From: JAHWKS01 sp964458385
GTDB lineage: Bacteria > Planctomycetota > Planctomycetia > Pirellulales > Pirellulaceae
Assembly (NCBI GenBank): GCA_964458385.1
Contig: CAYWIS010000263.1
Location: 1-7,652, forward strand
Direction of reading: 5' to 3'
Length of the DNA stretch: 7,652 nucleotides
In this document: positions 1-5,816 of the stretch, in pieces
Position numbering within the stretch: the stretch's first letter is position 1
Layout of the letters: each line of letters opens with the position of its first letter
Made by a program: the position numbers and the translations under genes
The notes under the pieces: model-generated
Seen by the model: the letters and a program-made list of their open reading frames with translations, nothing else
The model's database searches: none
Told to the model about the DNA's origin: nothing

Positions 1-237
1 GCAGTATACTTGGCAATTCGTCCCATGTCCTCCATTCTCAGCCATGATCCAGTATGGATGATGCAGTCGTCGGAGGGTAAATTCGTGCGACTTGGGTTTG
101 TGCTTTCTGCTGTGCTTATGCCAGCGATATTGGCAGGAATATTACTTCCGAGAAGGGGTACCATCGTGCTTTCGGCGGTAGGCGTGTCGATTTGGCTACT
201 TGCATGCTGGTGCGCAAAGGTGATTAGTGCCGCCTGA
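1..237 (+). CDS. Small or partial hydrophobic membrane protein, unrecognised
   Basis: The frame is open from the left edge to a TGA at 235-237, so this may be the C-terminal end of a longer gene. If complete, possible starts are TTG at 10, ATG at 25 or ATG at 58/61, none with a visible Shine-Dalgarno sequence. Two hydrophobic stretches are separated by a short basic turn (LLPRRGT): one starts around RLGFVLSAVLMP and the other around TIVLSAVGVSIW. This predicts a two-helix hairpin with a cytoplasmic or periplasmic turn. I recognise no family motif. It converges on the gene at 660-1913 and is followed by a weak hairpin terminator at 310-335, which mildly supports it being a real transcribed gene end. 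The alternative is a chance ORF. Confidence 0.35.
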   Translation, partial: AVYLAIRPMSSILSHDPVWMMQSSEGKFVRLGFVLSAVLMPAILAGILLPRRGTIVLSAVGVSIWLLACWCAKVISAA

Positions 238-309
238 CCTGTCTGTCAGTTTCGCGGCTGGTTCGATTCGTTGAGGGCGACCGAATCGGATTCGAATTCA
301 ACAACTCTT

Positions 310-335
310 GCCCGTACAAGCCGTTACGGGCTTTT
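310..335 (+). terminator. Weak intrinsic terminator candidate after the first ORF
   Basis: GCCCGTA (310-316) pairs perfectly with TACGGGC (325-331) around an 8-base loop and is followed by TTTT. An alternative overlapping fold pairs AAGCC (318-322) with GGCTT (329-333). The hairpin lies 73 bases after the stop at 237. The T run is short, so termination would be modest. Confidence 0.4.
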
Positions 336-581
336 GCCAAGAAGAGAGTCGTTACGAAGAGGGTTGGTTCCAGTGTACTTGATGTCCTCAGTCGGTAGAA
401 GGATAGAGATCTTTCGCGGCAGACCTTGAGTGGGTCTAGTTCGCACAAGTTGGCGCCGGTGACTTAGCGCCAGTTTGGGACGTCCGACGAGGTTTCGACA
501 TGCCGTGCCCGTTTCTCACGGGTAGCAAGCCGGCCCTAACACATGACGCCCAACACAAGAAGCGTTGGACTCGCTCAGGCT

Positions 582-631
582 AAAACAAAAGCATCGGAGG
601 AGTATTTTTATTCCCCCGATGCTTTCTTTTT
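582..631. terminator. Strong bidirectional intrinsic terminator
   Basis: AAAGCATCGG (588-597) pairs perfectly with CCGATGCTTT (616-625), and two more G-C pairs are possible past one mismatch. The plus strand continues with CTTTTT (626-631). The minus strand continues past the stem with TTTTGTTTT, of which the first four bases lie in the stem. A T tract therefore follows the hairpin on both strands. It sits 29 bases beyond the stop codon of the minus-strand gene at 660-1913, so it most likely ends that transcript and also stops any read-through coming from the left. Confidence 0.85.
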
Positions 632-659
632 GGGTCACAGAGAAGGTCGTCTGTCGGCC

Positions 660-1913
660 TTAAACGACCAAGTGTTCTCGGGCGGCCCCGAACCTGGGGT
701 GTAACTCGGGAACGTGCCGGCGCAGCTCCCACAAACGTTTTTGTTTCTCAAAGACGAAGTGTTCCACGCGCAGGTTCGAGAAGATCACCTTGGGGTAAAT
801 GGTGTGGTACAGATCGGTGGCGAAGTACACCCGCGGTTTCAGCGGCTCGTGCAGTAAGGTGAGCAACGCGGCATAGACGCCAACCGCAACCTGCGTGCAG
901 GTGGCGTTAGCGCCGACCACGGCGGCGTTAGCCAAGCTATTGAGGTAGTATACGCGTTTGTCGGGATACTCGAGACAGACTCCGATGGTGTCGCTGCCGA
1001 CTAGGGGGACCGTCGTGTTGTCGCCAACTTGCAAGTCGCTAATCCGCAATTGGCCGTGCTCGCGCCATCGCTGCACCAGGTACGCCATCGTCTTCGGGTG
1101 GATGGCGTAAAGATATTTCGAAGAGGCGCCCAGGGCCCGTCCCAGCTTGACATTCTCCTCGTGAAGTACGAGAAAGCCGTGCGGATAATCGGGCAAGGAG
1201 ATGACGGGCTCCATAACCGAGCGCATATCCTCCCGGTGAGTAAGAGCGTTGGTCGAGTACATTTTGACCTTTCCGTCGATCACTTGCCCGGTAGGCTCCC
1301 AAACGGTTTCGGTAAGAAACTCTTGCCGAGACCAAGTGATGAGCGGCTTCCATTCGTCGGCCGCCATCGATGTGTCATACTCGAAGTGAACAATCTCACG
1401 CGGGACCCCATAGCGCCGAACTCCATGCCAAACCCAAATATTGACAACGCCGGGGTTCATGCCGGAACTGAGAATATGGGGCGCCCGTCGCGGCATTTGT
1501 CGCGTGGGATGAACGGCGTCGACCATCTCGGGCACGCGTCGCTTTGCATCGTTCAAGGCCGTATTAACGTACGTGACGCCCGCGGCGTCGGTGGCCGAGA
1601 GGACAGGCAGTGTGTCCATGTCGGTCAAGTCGAGCACAATGTCAATTTCGTAACGCCGCAGCAACTCCCGGTAGGAGCCATCGTCTGGCCACTGTAGCCG
1701 ATGATGGATGAACTGATAGCGCAGACGCTGATGTTCAAGGAACGGATCCTTGAGGATCTGTTCACTCTCGTCGAGCAGCACTAAACGCCCGAATAGATTG
1801 CGTCGACCGCCCAACCGCCTCAGGAAAGCATGGGCGACGTGTCCCGACGCGCCTAGAACTAAGAGGTTCGGCCGACGTCCGTTCACGGCGGCAGCATTCG
1901 TGTTTAGTACCAT
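660..1913 (-). CDS. Homospermidine synthase-like / saccharopine dehydrogenase-family protein
   Basis: A 417-residue, probably cytosolic NAD(P)-dependent enzyme. The N-terminus has a Rossmann nucleotide-binding start (VLGASGHVAHAFL, residues 19-31) with an acidic strand end (LLDES, 46-50). The mid-region carries GMNPGVV (151-157), TWSRQEF (193-199), GFLVLHEEN (246-254) and YAIHP (269-273). Towards the C-terminus is a GANATCTQVA segment. These correspond in order to motifs I recall from bacterial homospermidine synthase (ANPGMVSWF, NTWSVEGF, FLVTHNES, YAYHP, QNATGLQVS), including the Trp that contacts the polyamine substrate. Bacterial homospermidine synthases are usually about 470-480 residues, so this one is shorter. 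It may make homospermidine or a related polyamine, or be a divergent relative with another amine substrate. The ATG start is fixed by an AAGGAGGT site 4 bases upstream. A strong terminator follows the stop. Confidence 0.8.
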   Translation of the reverse strand: MVLNTNAAAVNGRRPNLLVLGASGHVAHAFLRRLGGRRNLFGRLVLLDESEQILKDPFLEHQRLRYQFIHHRLQWPDDGSYRELLRRYEIDIVLDLTDMDTLPVLSATDAAGVTYVNTALNDAKRRVPEMVDAVHPTRQMPRRAPHILSSGMNPGVVNIWVWHGVRRYGVPREIVHFEYDTSMAADEWKPLITWSRQEFLTETVWEPTGQVIDGKVKMYSTNALTHREDMRSVMEPVISLPDYPHGFLVLHEENVKLGRALGASSKYLYAIHPKTMAYLVQRWREHGQLRISDLQVGDNTTVPLVGSDTIGVCLEYPDKRVYYLNSLANAAVVGANATCTQVAVGVYAALLTLLHEPLKPRVYFATDLYHTIYPKVIFSNLRVEHFVFEKQKRLWELRRHVPELHPRFGAAREHLVV

Positions 1914-1917
1914 GATG

Positions 1918-1925
1918 ACCTCCTT
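1918..1925 (-). promoter_or_regulatory. Ribosome binding site of the homospermidine synthase-like gene
   Basis: The minus strand reads AAGGAGGT followed by CATC and then ATG at 1913. This near-perfect Shine-Dalgarno sequence confirms the start chosen and suggests efficient translation. Confidence 0.85.
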
Positions 1926-2039
1926 CCATTTTCTATTTGCCCCGGTGAGGGAGCGTCGGACTCGGCCCGACAGATATCCGCGCGTCGCTCTGCGGAATGG
2001 TCATTACAGGACGTAAGCCCATCCCGAAAACGAGCGCGG

Positions 2040-2066
2040 CAGATACAAGCATTTCCCGTTCGTCAA
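2040..2066 (-). promoter_or_regulatory. Possible sigma-70-type promoter for the homospermidine synthase-like gene
   Basis: The minus strand has TTGACG (2061-2066) and TATCTG (2040-2045) separated by 15 bases, about 125 bases upstream of the ATG at 1913. The hexamers resemble the -35 and -10 consensus, but the spacer is 2 bases shorter than ideal. It is offered as a weak housekeeping alternative to the sigma-54 candidate farther upstream. Confidence 0.25.
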
Positions 2067-2240
2067 CGGCTTTGCGTCAGTAGACCGTGGCCGCAATTGG
2101 CTTCACGGAGGAGCCTCTTCTCTTGCTCCGGTGGGAAATACCTTGCGTGCACAGACGCCGTGTCGCACAAACGAACCGCGCCAGCACGAGGGCATCGACT
2201 CGCCGCGCCAACACGGCAGCGCCAAGGGGCGGCCGTTACC

Positions 2241-2376
2241 GGTTGCCAGGTGCAACAGCAACCTCTTCAAATCAACGAGCGCACACGCATCCACTTTGCG
2301 AACGTTTCGGTTGCACCGAATCGTCGTCGAGATCCGCGACGCCACTTTGTGTGGCGGTTTGTCGATGCTCGGTTGC
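2241..2376. repeat. Cluster of GGTTGC motifs and hairpins
   Basis: GGTTGC occurs at 2241-2246, 2310-2315 and 2371-2376, and inverted (GCAACC) at 2258-2263, so the first and the inverted copy form a 6-bp stem. Two tight hairpins lie among them: TTCGGT/ACCGAA (2306-2311 with 2315-2320, 3-base loop) and CGCCAC/GTGGCG (2340-2345 with 2351-2356, 5-base loop). The block begins right at the expected transcription start of the sigma-54 candidate. It could be the body of a structured RNA or a set of protein-binding sites. Confidence 0.45.
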
Positions 2377-2387
2377 AAAGGCCATAA

Positions 2388-2403
2388 CGCAAATGTTGGG
2401 CCA
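2388..2403 (-). promoter_or_regulatory. Candidate sigma-54 (-24/-12) promoter
   Basis: The minus strand reads TGGCCC-AACAT-TTGCG. The family consensus is TGGCAC-N5-TTGC(A/T); the essential GG and GC are present exactly 10 bases apart, and 9 of 11 scored positions match. Transcription would begin near 2377 and run toward the dehydrogenase gene, whose ATG is about 460 bases away. The adjacent gene encodes a sigma-54 activator, which raises plausibility. A match this good could also arise by chance in a region this long. Confidence 0.45.
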
Positions 2404-2498
2404 CTGCGAACCTTTCCCGCCAAACCACGCGGGCACGCCGTTAAACCAGAATTTTTCCGAGTAAATGTTCGCTTTCCGCTTTGAACCATCCGTGTTGA

Positions 2499-2551
2499 CG
2501 GTGTGAACCGCGTGCGTCTCTTGATGTGTGTGTCGATTCCTGTTCACACTG
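2499..2551. repeat. Separated inverted repeat, possible activator binding region
   Basis: GTGTGAAC (2501-2508) is the exact inverse of GTTCACAC (2542-2549). One wobble pair and one C-G pair extend the match to 10 base pairs (2499-2508 with 2542-2551). The arm centres are 41 bases apart, close to four helical turns. A tighter dyad, GTGTG-N12-CACAC, lies at 2528-2549. The element starts 24 bases beyond the regulator stop codon and about 100-160 bases upstream of the sigma-54 candidate, a usual place for enhancer-type sites. There is no T tract, so it does not look like a terminator. Confidence 0.4.
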
Positions 2552-2575
2552 TCGCCACGGGGAGACGGTAAGCCG

Positions 2576-3987
2576 TTATTCGCGGAAATCGCTGGCCTTG
2601 ATTCCGTGCTTCTTCAAGATTTTGTGCAGTCCTTGCCGCGACATACCTGCTTGGCGCGCTGTCTTTGCAATGTTGCCCTTATTCGCTTGTAGAAGGTCGA
2701 CAAGGTAGATTCGTTCAGCGTTTTCCAACGCATCAACGCGCGACAACGTGGATGCCCGCGGCTTCATGCGGCGGTCGGCATTGGTGGAAGACCGGCGCAG
2801 CGTTGCCGGTAGATCGCCGGGAGTGATCCACTCGCTACGGGTTAGCGTCACTCCTCGTTCCACGACGTTACGCAACTCGCGAATGTTGCCGGGCCACGAA
2901 TACCGAAGGAGCATCGCCTGGGCGTCGTCGGTAAAGCCTTGAACTCGAAACTCTGTCTTTTGCAATTGACGCAAAAAGTGGTTTGCAAGCAAAAGAATAT
3001 CGTTGCCGCGCTCCCGCAGTGGCGGAAGTTCGATATGGATCACCGCCAAGCGATAAAACAAGTCACGACGAAACCGTCCCGCGTTGACTTCCATTTCCAG
3101 ATCGCGGTTGGTTGCGCAAAGAAATCGTGTGTCGACTTGCANNNNNNNNNNACCGGCGCAGTCTCTCCGACGGGGGTGAAGGTCTGTTCCTGAATCACAC
3201 GCAGCAGTTTCGACTGCAAAGACGCCGGCAACTCGCCAATTTCGTCGAAGAATGCGGCGCCGCCATCGCACTGTTTGAGAAGCCCGGGTTGGTCCTTGAT
3301 CGCGCCGGTAAACGCGCCTTTGGCATGGCCAAACACCATGGATTCGAAAAGTGTTTCGGGAATGGCCGTACAGTCGATGACTTGGAAGTTGGCGTCGGCC
3401 CGACGGCTACGGCGATGAATTGCATGCGCAACAATCTCTTTGCCCGTGCCGCTTTCGCCCGTGATCAGAACGTTCGCATCCGTCGCCGCGACTCGCTCCA
3501 TTATCTCGAATAAGTCCTGCATCGGCGGGCTTTCTCCGATGATCTCGGGAAATCGCCCATCTGCCGTCTTCAGCCCGACGTCGGCGGCAGGCGAAGGCGC
3601 CCCGCGATAAGCGCGCTGCGACAGAGCTCGGCGCACGCTTGACAGCAAGTCCTCATACTTGATCGGTTTGAGCAGATAATCGGTGATTCCCAGCCGTACA
3701 CTTTCGATGGCGGTGGGAAGCGATGGCGCCCCCGTGATGACGATCAGCGGAATTTCTGGCCAGTGCGTGCGACCCTGGTGAAGCAACTCGAGTTGAAAGT
3801 TGCCCGGCATACTCAGGTCCGAAAGGATCAAGTCGAATGACTCCCGCCCCAGTGCTTCCAACGCGGTGTTACCGTCGGACGCGCAGGCGCACTCGTAGCC
3901 GGCTTTTCGCAACAACGCGGCGGTCGTCCGCAGAAAGAGAGGCTCGTCATCGGCGATGAGGATTTTCGCGGGACGCAATTCATTCAT
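2576..3987 (-). CDS. NtrC-family sigma-54 response regulator (split by an assembly gap)
   Basis: A cytosolic DNA-binding activator that should switch on sigma-54 promoters once phosphorylated. Receiver domain (residues 1-122): acidic pair D13/D14, phospho-acceptor D57 in SDLSMPG, T85, K107. AAA+ domain (about 148-385): Walker A GESGTGKE (177-184), intact sigma-54 contact loop GAFTGA (224-229) and Walker B FFDEIGEL. Past the gap come CATNRDL (sensor I), GRFRRDLFYRL with the arginine finger, and WPGNIREL (sensor II). A Fis-type helix-turn-helix ends the protein (GNIAKTARQAGMSRQGLHKI). The 10 Ns at 3142-3151 break the frame, but the flanks fit one intact gene of about 466 residues. The ATG overlaps the kinase stop by 8 bases and has GGAGG 6 bases upstream (3994-3998). 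Its targets are unknown; the promoter candidate at 2388-2403 is the nearest. Confidence 0.93.
3142..3151. other. Run of 10 N: assembly gap placeholder
   Basis: Ten consecutive undetermined bases lie inside the AAA+ domain. On the minus strand the left side ends ...CCG GT and the right side begins TG CAA GTC. Merging them at the shared T gives CCG GTG CAA GTC, Pro-Val-Gln-Val. That restores the GETAP-VQ-VDTR spacing normal for this family and gives a whole number of codons (1401 bases). The true gap length is therefore probably minus one base, not ten. Confidence 0.9.
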
Positions 3988-5233
3988 GGGATTCCTCCTC
4001 GGCTGTTTCCACCTCCACCGGGAATGTCATCGTAAAGCAACTTCCTCGGCCAAGTTCGGTGGCAACCTCGATGCGTCCTCCCATCGCCTCAATCAGGCTC
4101 CTGGAAACCGACAACCCCAACCCCATTCCGGTAGGCGAGGCTCCCTGTTTGGTGCTGAAGAAGGGATCAAAGATGCGAGGCAACACGTCGGCCGGAATGC
4201 CTGTCCCCTGGTCTTGCACGTGGATGGAGATTTCCTCGTCTCCTGTAGCCGCCCACACCTTGACGACGCCCGCGGGAGGCGTCGCCTGAATGGCGTTACG
4301 AATGATATTGTAGAGAATTTGCTTTACCTCGCCTTCGGGCAGGAAAACGCGCAACGGCGCTGTGGATGGATCCCAGTTCAGCGAAACGAGCGACTTCCTT
4401 GCGACATTGGCCAGCAGGTACACCACTTCGCCAACGACTTGCCCCATGGTGAACTCCGACGGCCGCTGCGGGTTGCGACGGTACAGTTGGTACATTTGGT
4501 GGACAATGTTGCTGATGCGTTCGATCTCACGGTCGATCAATTCCAGCAACTCAAAATGCTCGTGCTCTGGGCTGAGGGCGTCCTTCACTAACTCGAACGC
4601 ATTTCGAATACCCGCCAAAGGATTGTTGATTTCGTGAGCAACGCCAGCGGCCAACTGCCCGAGGGCGACTAGCTTCTCCATTTGCCGTTGCCTTTGCTCG
4701 AGCTGACGCAGACGCGCCGTGCGTTCCTGAACAAGGTGCTCCAAATGCTCCGCGTGAAGGCGCAGCTGTTCGCGAAGTCGATGTCGCTCGGTTACATCGC
4801 GCGTGCTCGCACGAAATCCGAGGTAAGCACTTTGATTGTTGGACTGCGAGTCGGCATACATCGGCTGCCACGAAATCGCCATCCAGCGAATTCCCTTTCC
4901 ACAGTGGACAATGCGAAATTCGACATTGCAGCCCGATTCGCGTCGACGAGCCCGCGCAAGCACGTCGAGCACTCGCGGTCGATCCTCCTCCGCCACAATC
5001 GGTAGCGGGTAATCCGGCATCGCCAGACACTCCGCAACAGAATATCCCGTGATCCGCTCCACCGCCGGATTCACCCAAAGCAACCGGCCTTCGGGGTCGT
5101 GCCAACTCTCCCAGTCGTATGTGTAGTCGGCGACAGCGCGAAACCAGCGTGCGTCGAGTTCCTGTTCCTTCGCGGAAGAACTGGCCCGCGCTGCGGCCGA
5201 CGAATCGCCAGGAGACGGACCTCTCTTAGGCAT
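3980..5233 (-). CDS. PAS-domain sensor histidine kinase (NtrB-like), partner of the adjacent regulator
   Basis: A 417-residue kinase with no membrane segment or signal peptide, so a cytosolic sensor. Numbered from the ATG at 5233: low-complexity Ser/Ala start (1-25), PAS/PAC domain (about 30-150; GRLLWVNPAVERITGYS, then DVTERHRLREQL), and a Glu/Gln/Arg-rich coiled coil (about 150-187). The dimerisation and phospho-acceptor helix follows with GVAHEINNPL (His200). The ATPase domain has an N box (NIIRNAIQA, N309/N313), G1 box (DQGTGI, 341-346), F box (FDPFFSTK) and G2 box (GMGLGL, 369-374). All catalytic motifs are present. The frame can be extended to a TTG at 5257, but neither start has a clear ribosome site; the ATG is preferred. 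The stop overlaps the regulator start, indicating translational coupling. The signal sensed is unknown; a tryptophan-rich PAS does not by itself name a ligand. Confidence 0.93.
   Translation of the reverse strand: MPKRGPSPGDSSAAARASSSAKEQELDARWFRAVADYTYDWESWHDPEGRLLWVNPAVERITGYSVAECLAMPDYPLPIVAEEDRPRVLDVLARARRRESGCNVEFRIVHCGKGIRWMAISWQPMYADSQSNNQSAYLGFRASTRDVTERHRLREQLRLHAEHLEHLVQERTARLRQLEQRQRQMEKLVALGQLAAGVAHEINNPLAGIRNAFELVKDALSPEHEHFELLELIDREIERISNIVHQMYQLYRRNPQRPSEFTMGQVVGEVVYLLANVARKSLVSLNWDPSTAPLRVFLPEGEVKQILYNIIRNAIQATPPAGVVKVWAATGDEEISIHVQDQGTGIPADVLPRIFDPFFSTKQGASPTGMGLGLSVSRSLIEAMGGRIEVATELGRGSCFTMTFPVEVETAEEESHE
3994..3998 (-). promoter_or_regulatory. Ribosome binding site of the response regulator inside the kinase gene
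   Basis: The minus strand has GGAGG within the last kinase codons, 6 bases before the regulator ATG at 3987. It fixes the regulator start and supports coupled translation across the 8-base gene overlap. Confidence 0.8.
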
Positions 5234-5345
5234 GGCTGCAATGACCGTGAAAGACAAAGTTATGGAATAGCTCCGATGGGCTACGTTAAGGCATCGGCGG
5301 CCAATAACAAAAGAACCGGTACACCGTGGATGTGCAGTGCACGAG

Positions 5346-5756
5346 TTACAGACACCACATTCCTACCTGTTCTGGTTGATACAGAATCTCGGCCACACGC
5401 CAACGGCCGAACTCATCGGAGCACCGTATAACATCGCCAACGGCGCGACCAATTAACGCAATTCCCAGAGGGTCAAGCACCGAGATTGCGTCGGGAAATA
5501 CTTCCAGGTCCTCGGGATAGACAAGCGTGGCGTTGCGTGTTTCGCCCGTGTCCAAGTTCACAAGGCGGACCGTCGAGTTCATGGTTACAACGTTTTCCGG
5601 AACGCATTGGGGCTCGACGGCGCAAGCCTCCTCTAAGAGCATCGCCAACTCGTTGCGACAACGCACGTCGCCCCAGGGTTCCCCTTCTTCGGTTACCGCC
5701 AGAGTGCCCAAGCGGCGAAGATCGTCGTAGGTAATTGTCGGGGGTTTGGATAGCAT
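5346..5756 (-). CDS. rnk: Rnk-like GreA/GreB-family transcription factor
   Basis: A 136-residue protein, the same length as I recall for Escherichia coli Rnk. The N-terminal part (1-50) is a short helical region (TYDDLRRLGTL, RNELAMLLEEA), shorter than the coiled coil of GreA. Residues 58-128 form the FKBP-like C-terminal domain: TMNSTVRLVNLDTGE (58-72), LVYPED (78-83), ISVLDPLGIALIGRAVGD (91-108) and VAEILYQPE (121-129), all typical of Rnk. Rnk binds RNA polymerase near the secondary channel and was named for affecting nucleoside diphosphate kinase levels in enteric bacteria; its role here is unproven. The frame extends to a GTG at 5792, but the ATG at 5756 has GGAGGA 7 bases upstream and gives the normal family length. 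The kinase gene follows 112 bases downstream on the same strand with no terminator seen, so co-transcription is possible. Confidence 0.9.
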   Translation of the reverse strand: MLSKPPTITYDDLRRLGTLAVTEEGEPWGDVRCRNELAMLLEEACAVEPQCVPENVVTMNSTVRLVNLDTGETRNATLVYPEDLEVFPDAISVLDPLGIALIGRAVGDVIRCSDEFGRWRVAEILYQPEQVGMWCL

Positions 5757-5763
5757 TACACTC

Positions 5764-5769
5764 TCCTCC
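5764..5769 (-). promoter_or_regulatory. Ribosome binding site that sets the rnk start
   Basis: The minus strand reads GGAGGA at 5769-5764, 7 bases before the ATG at 5756. This favours that start over the longer GTG start at 5792, which has no site of its own at proper distance. Confidence 0.75.
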
Positions 5770-5777
5770 GTTTCTAT

Positions 5778-5816
5778 AACGCCGCAGCCCACCTCCTTGC
5801 AGACGCTCGCGGCGTT
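5778..5816 (-). promoter_or_regulatory. rnk leader hairpin with a second Shine-Dalgarno sequence in its loop
   Basis: AACGCCGC and GCGGCGTT (5809-5816 and 5778-5785) form a perfect 8-bp stem, extendable by AGC/GCT past a bulged G. The loop contains AAGGAGGT (5791-5798), a full anti-16S match with no usable start codon at proper distance. The structure lies 21 bases upstream of the rnk ATG, just before its own site. It could be a standby ribosome site or a regulatory RNA fold. I do not recognise it as a known riboswitch. Confidence 0.45.

Larger units (their letters stand above)
238..659. other. Non-coding space between convergent genes
   Basis: No convincing gene is present; the longest minus-strand frame has no ribosome site and odd composition. 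The stretch holds several small hairpins. One is CGATTCG/CGAATCG (264-270 with 282-288, extendable by a wobble pair and a T-A pair). Others are TGGCGC/GCGCCA (451-456 with 467-472) and CCCGT/ACGGG (508-512 with 518-522). The two terminator structures listed separately also lie here. It is probably the 3' untranslated space of the two converging transcripts. Confidence 0.6.
1914..2575. other. Repeat-rich non-coding region between regulator and dehydrogenase genes
   Basis: All overlapping frames here look like chance ORFs: no ribosome sites, heavy in Arg, Cys and His, and no family motif. The region does hold a sigma-54 promoter match (2388-2403), a separated dyad (2499-2551), short hairpins (2306-2320 and 2340-2356), four copies of a GGTTGC motif (2241-2376) and a weak sigma-70-type promoter near 2050. 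It therefore looks regulatory or RNA-coding rather than protein-coding. Confidence 0.6.

Noticed and set aside
180..215. Plus-strand GG-N10-GC pattern (TGGCTAC...ATGCT) like a sigma-54 promoter
   Set aside because: It matches fewer consensus positions, lies inside the first ORF and has no gene downstream on that strand.
261..290. GGTTCGATTC resembling a tRNA T-arm
   Set aside because: The flanking five-base stems do not pair, and no anticodon arm or acceptor stem is found around it.
481..520. GAGGTTTCGACATG resembling the 5' start of tmRNA
   Set aside because: There is no matching 3' end with a T-arm and no tag-peptide reading frame downstream.
1029..1697. Plus-strand 222-codon frame opposite the dehydrogenase gene
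   Set aside because: It is an antisense shadow of a gene with clear family motifs, and has no ribosome site or recognisable domain.
2272..2547. Minus-strand 91-codon frame with fairly balanced amino-acid composition
   Set aside because: It starts at GTG without a ribosome site, matches no family I know, and runs across the sigma-54 match and hairpins. It is kept only as a small alternative to the RNA interpretation.
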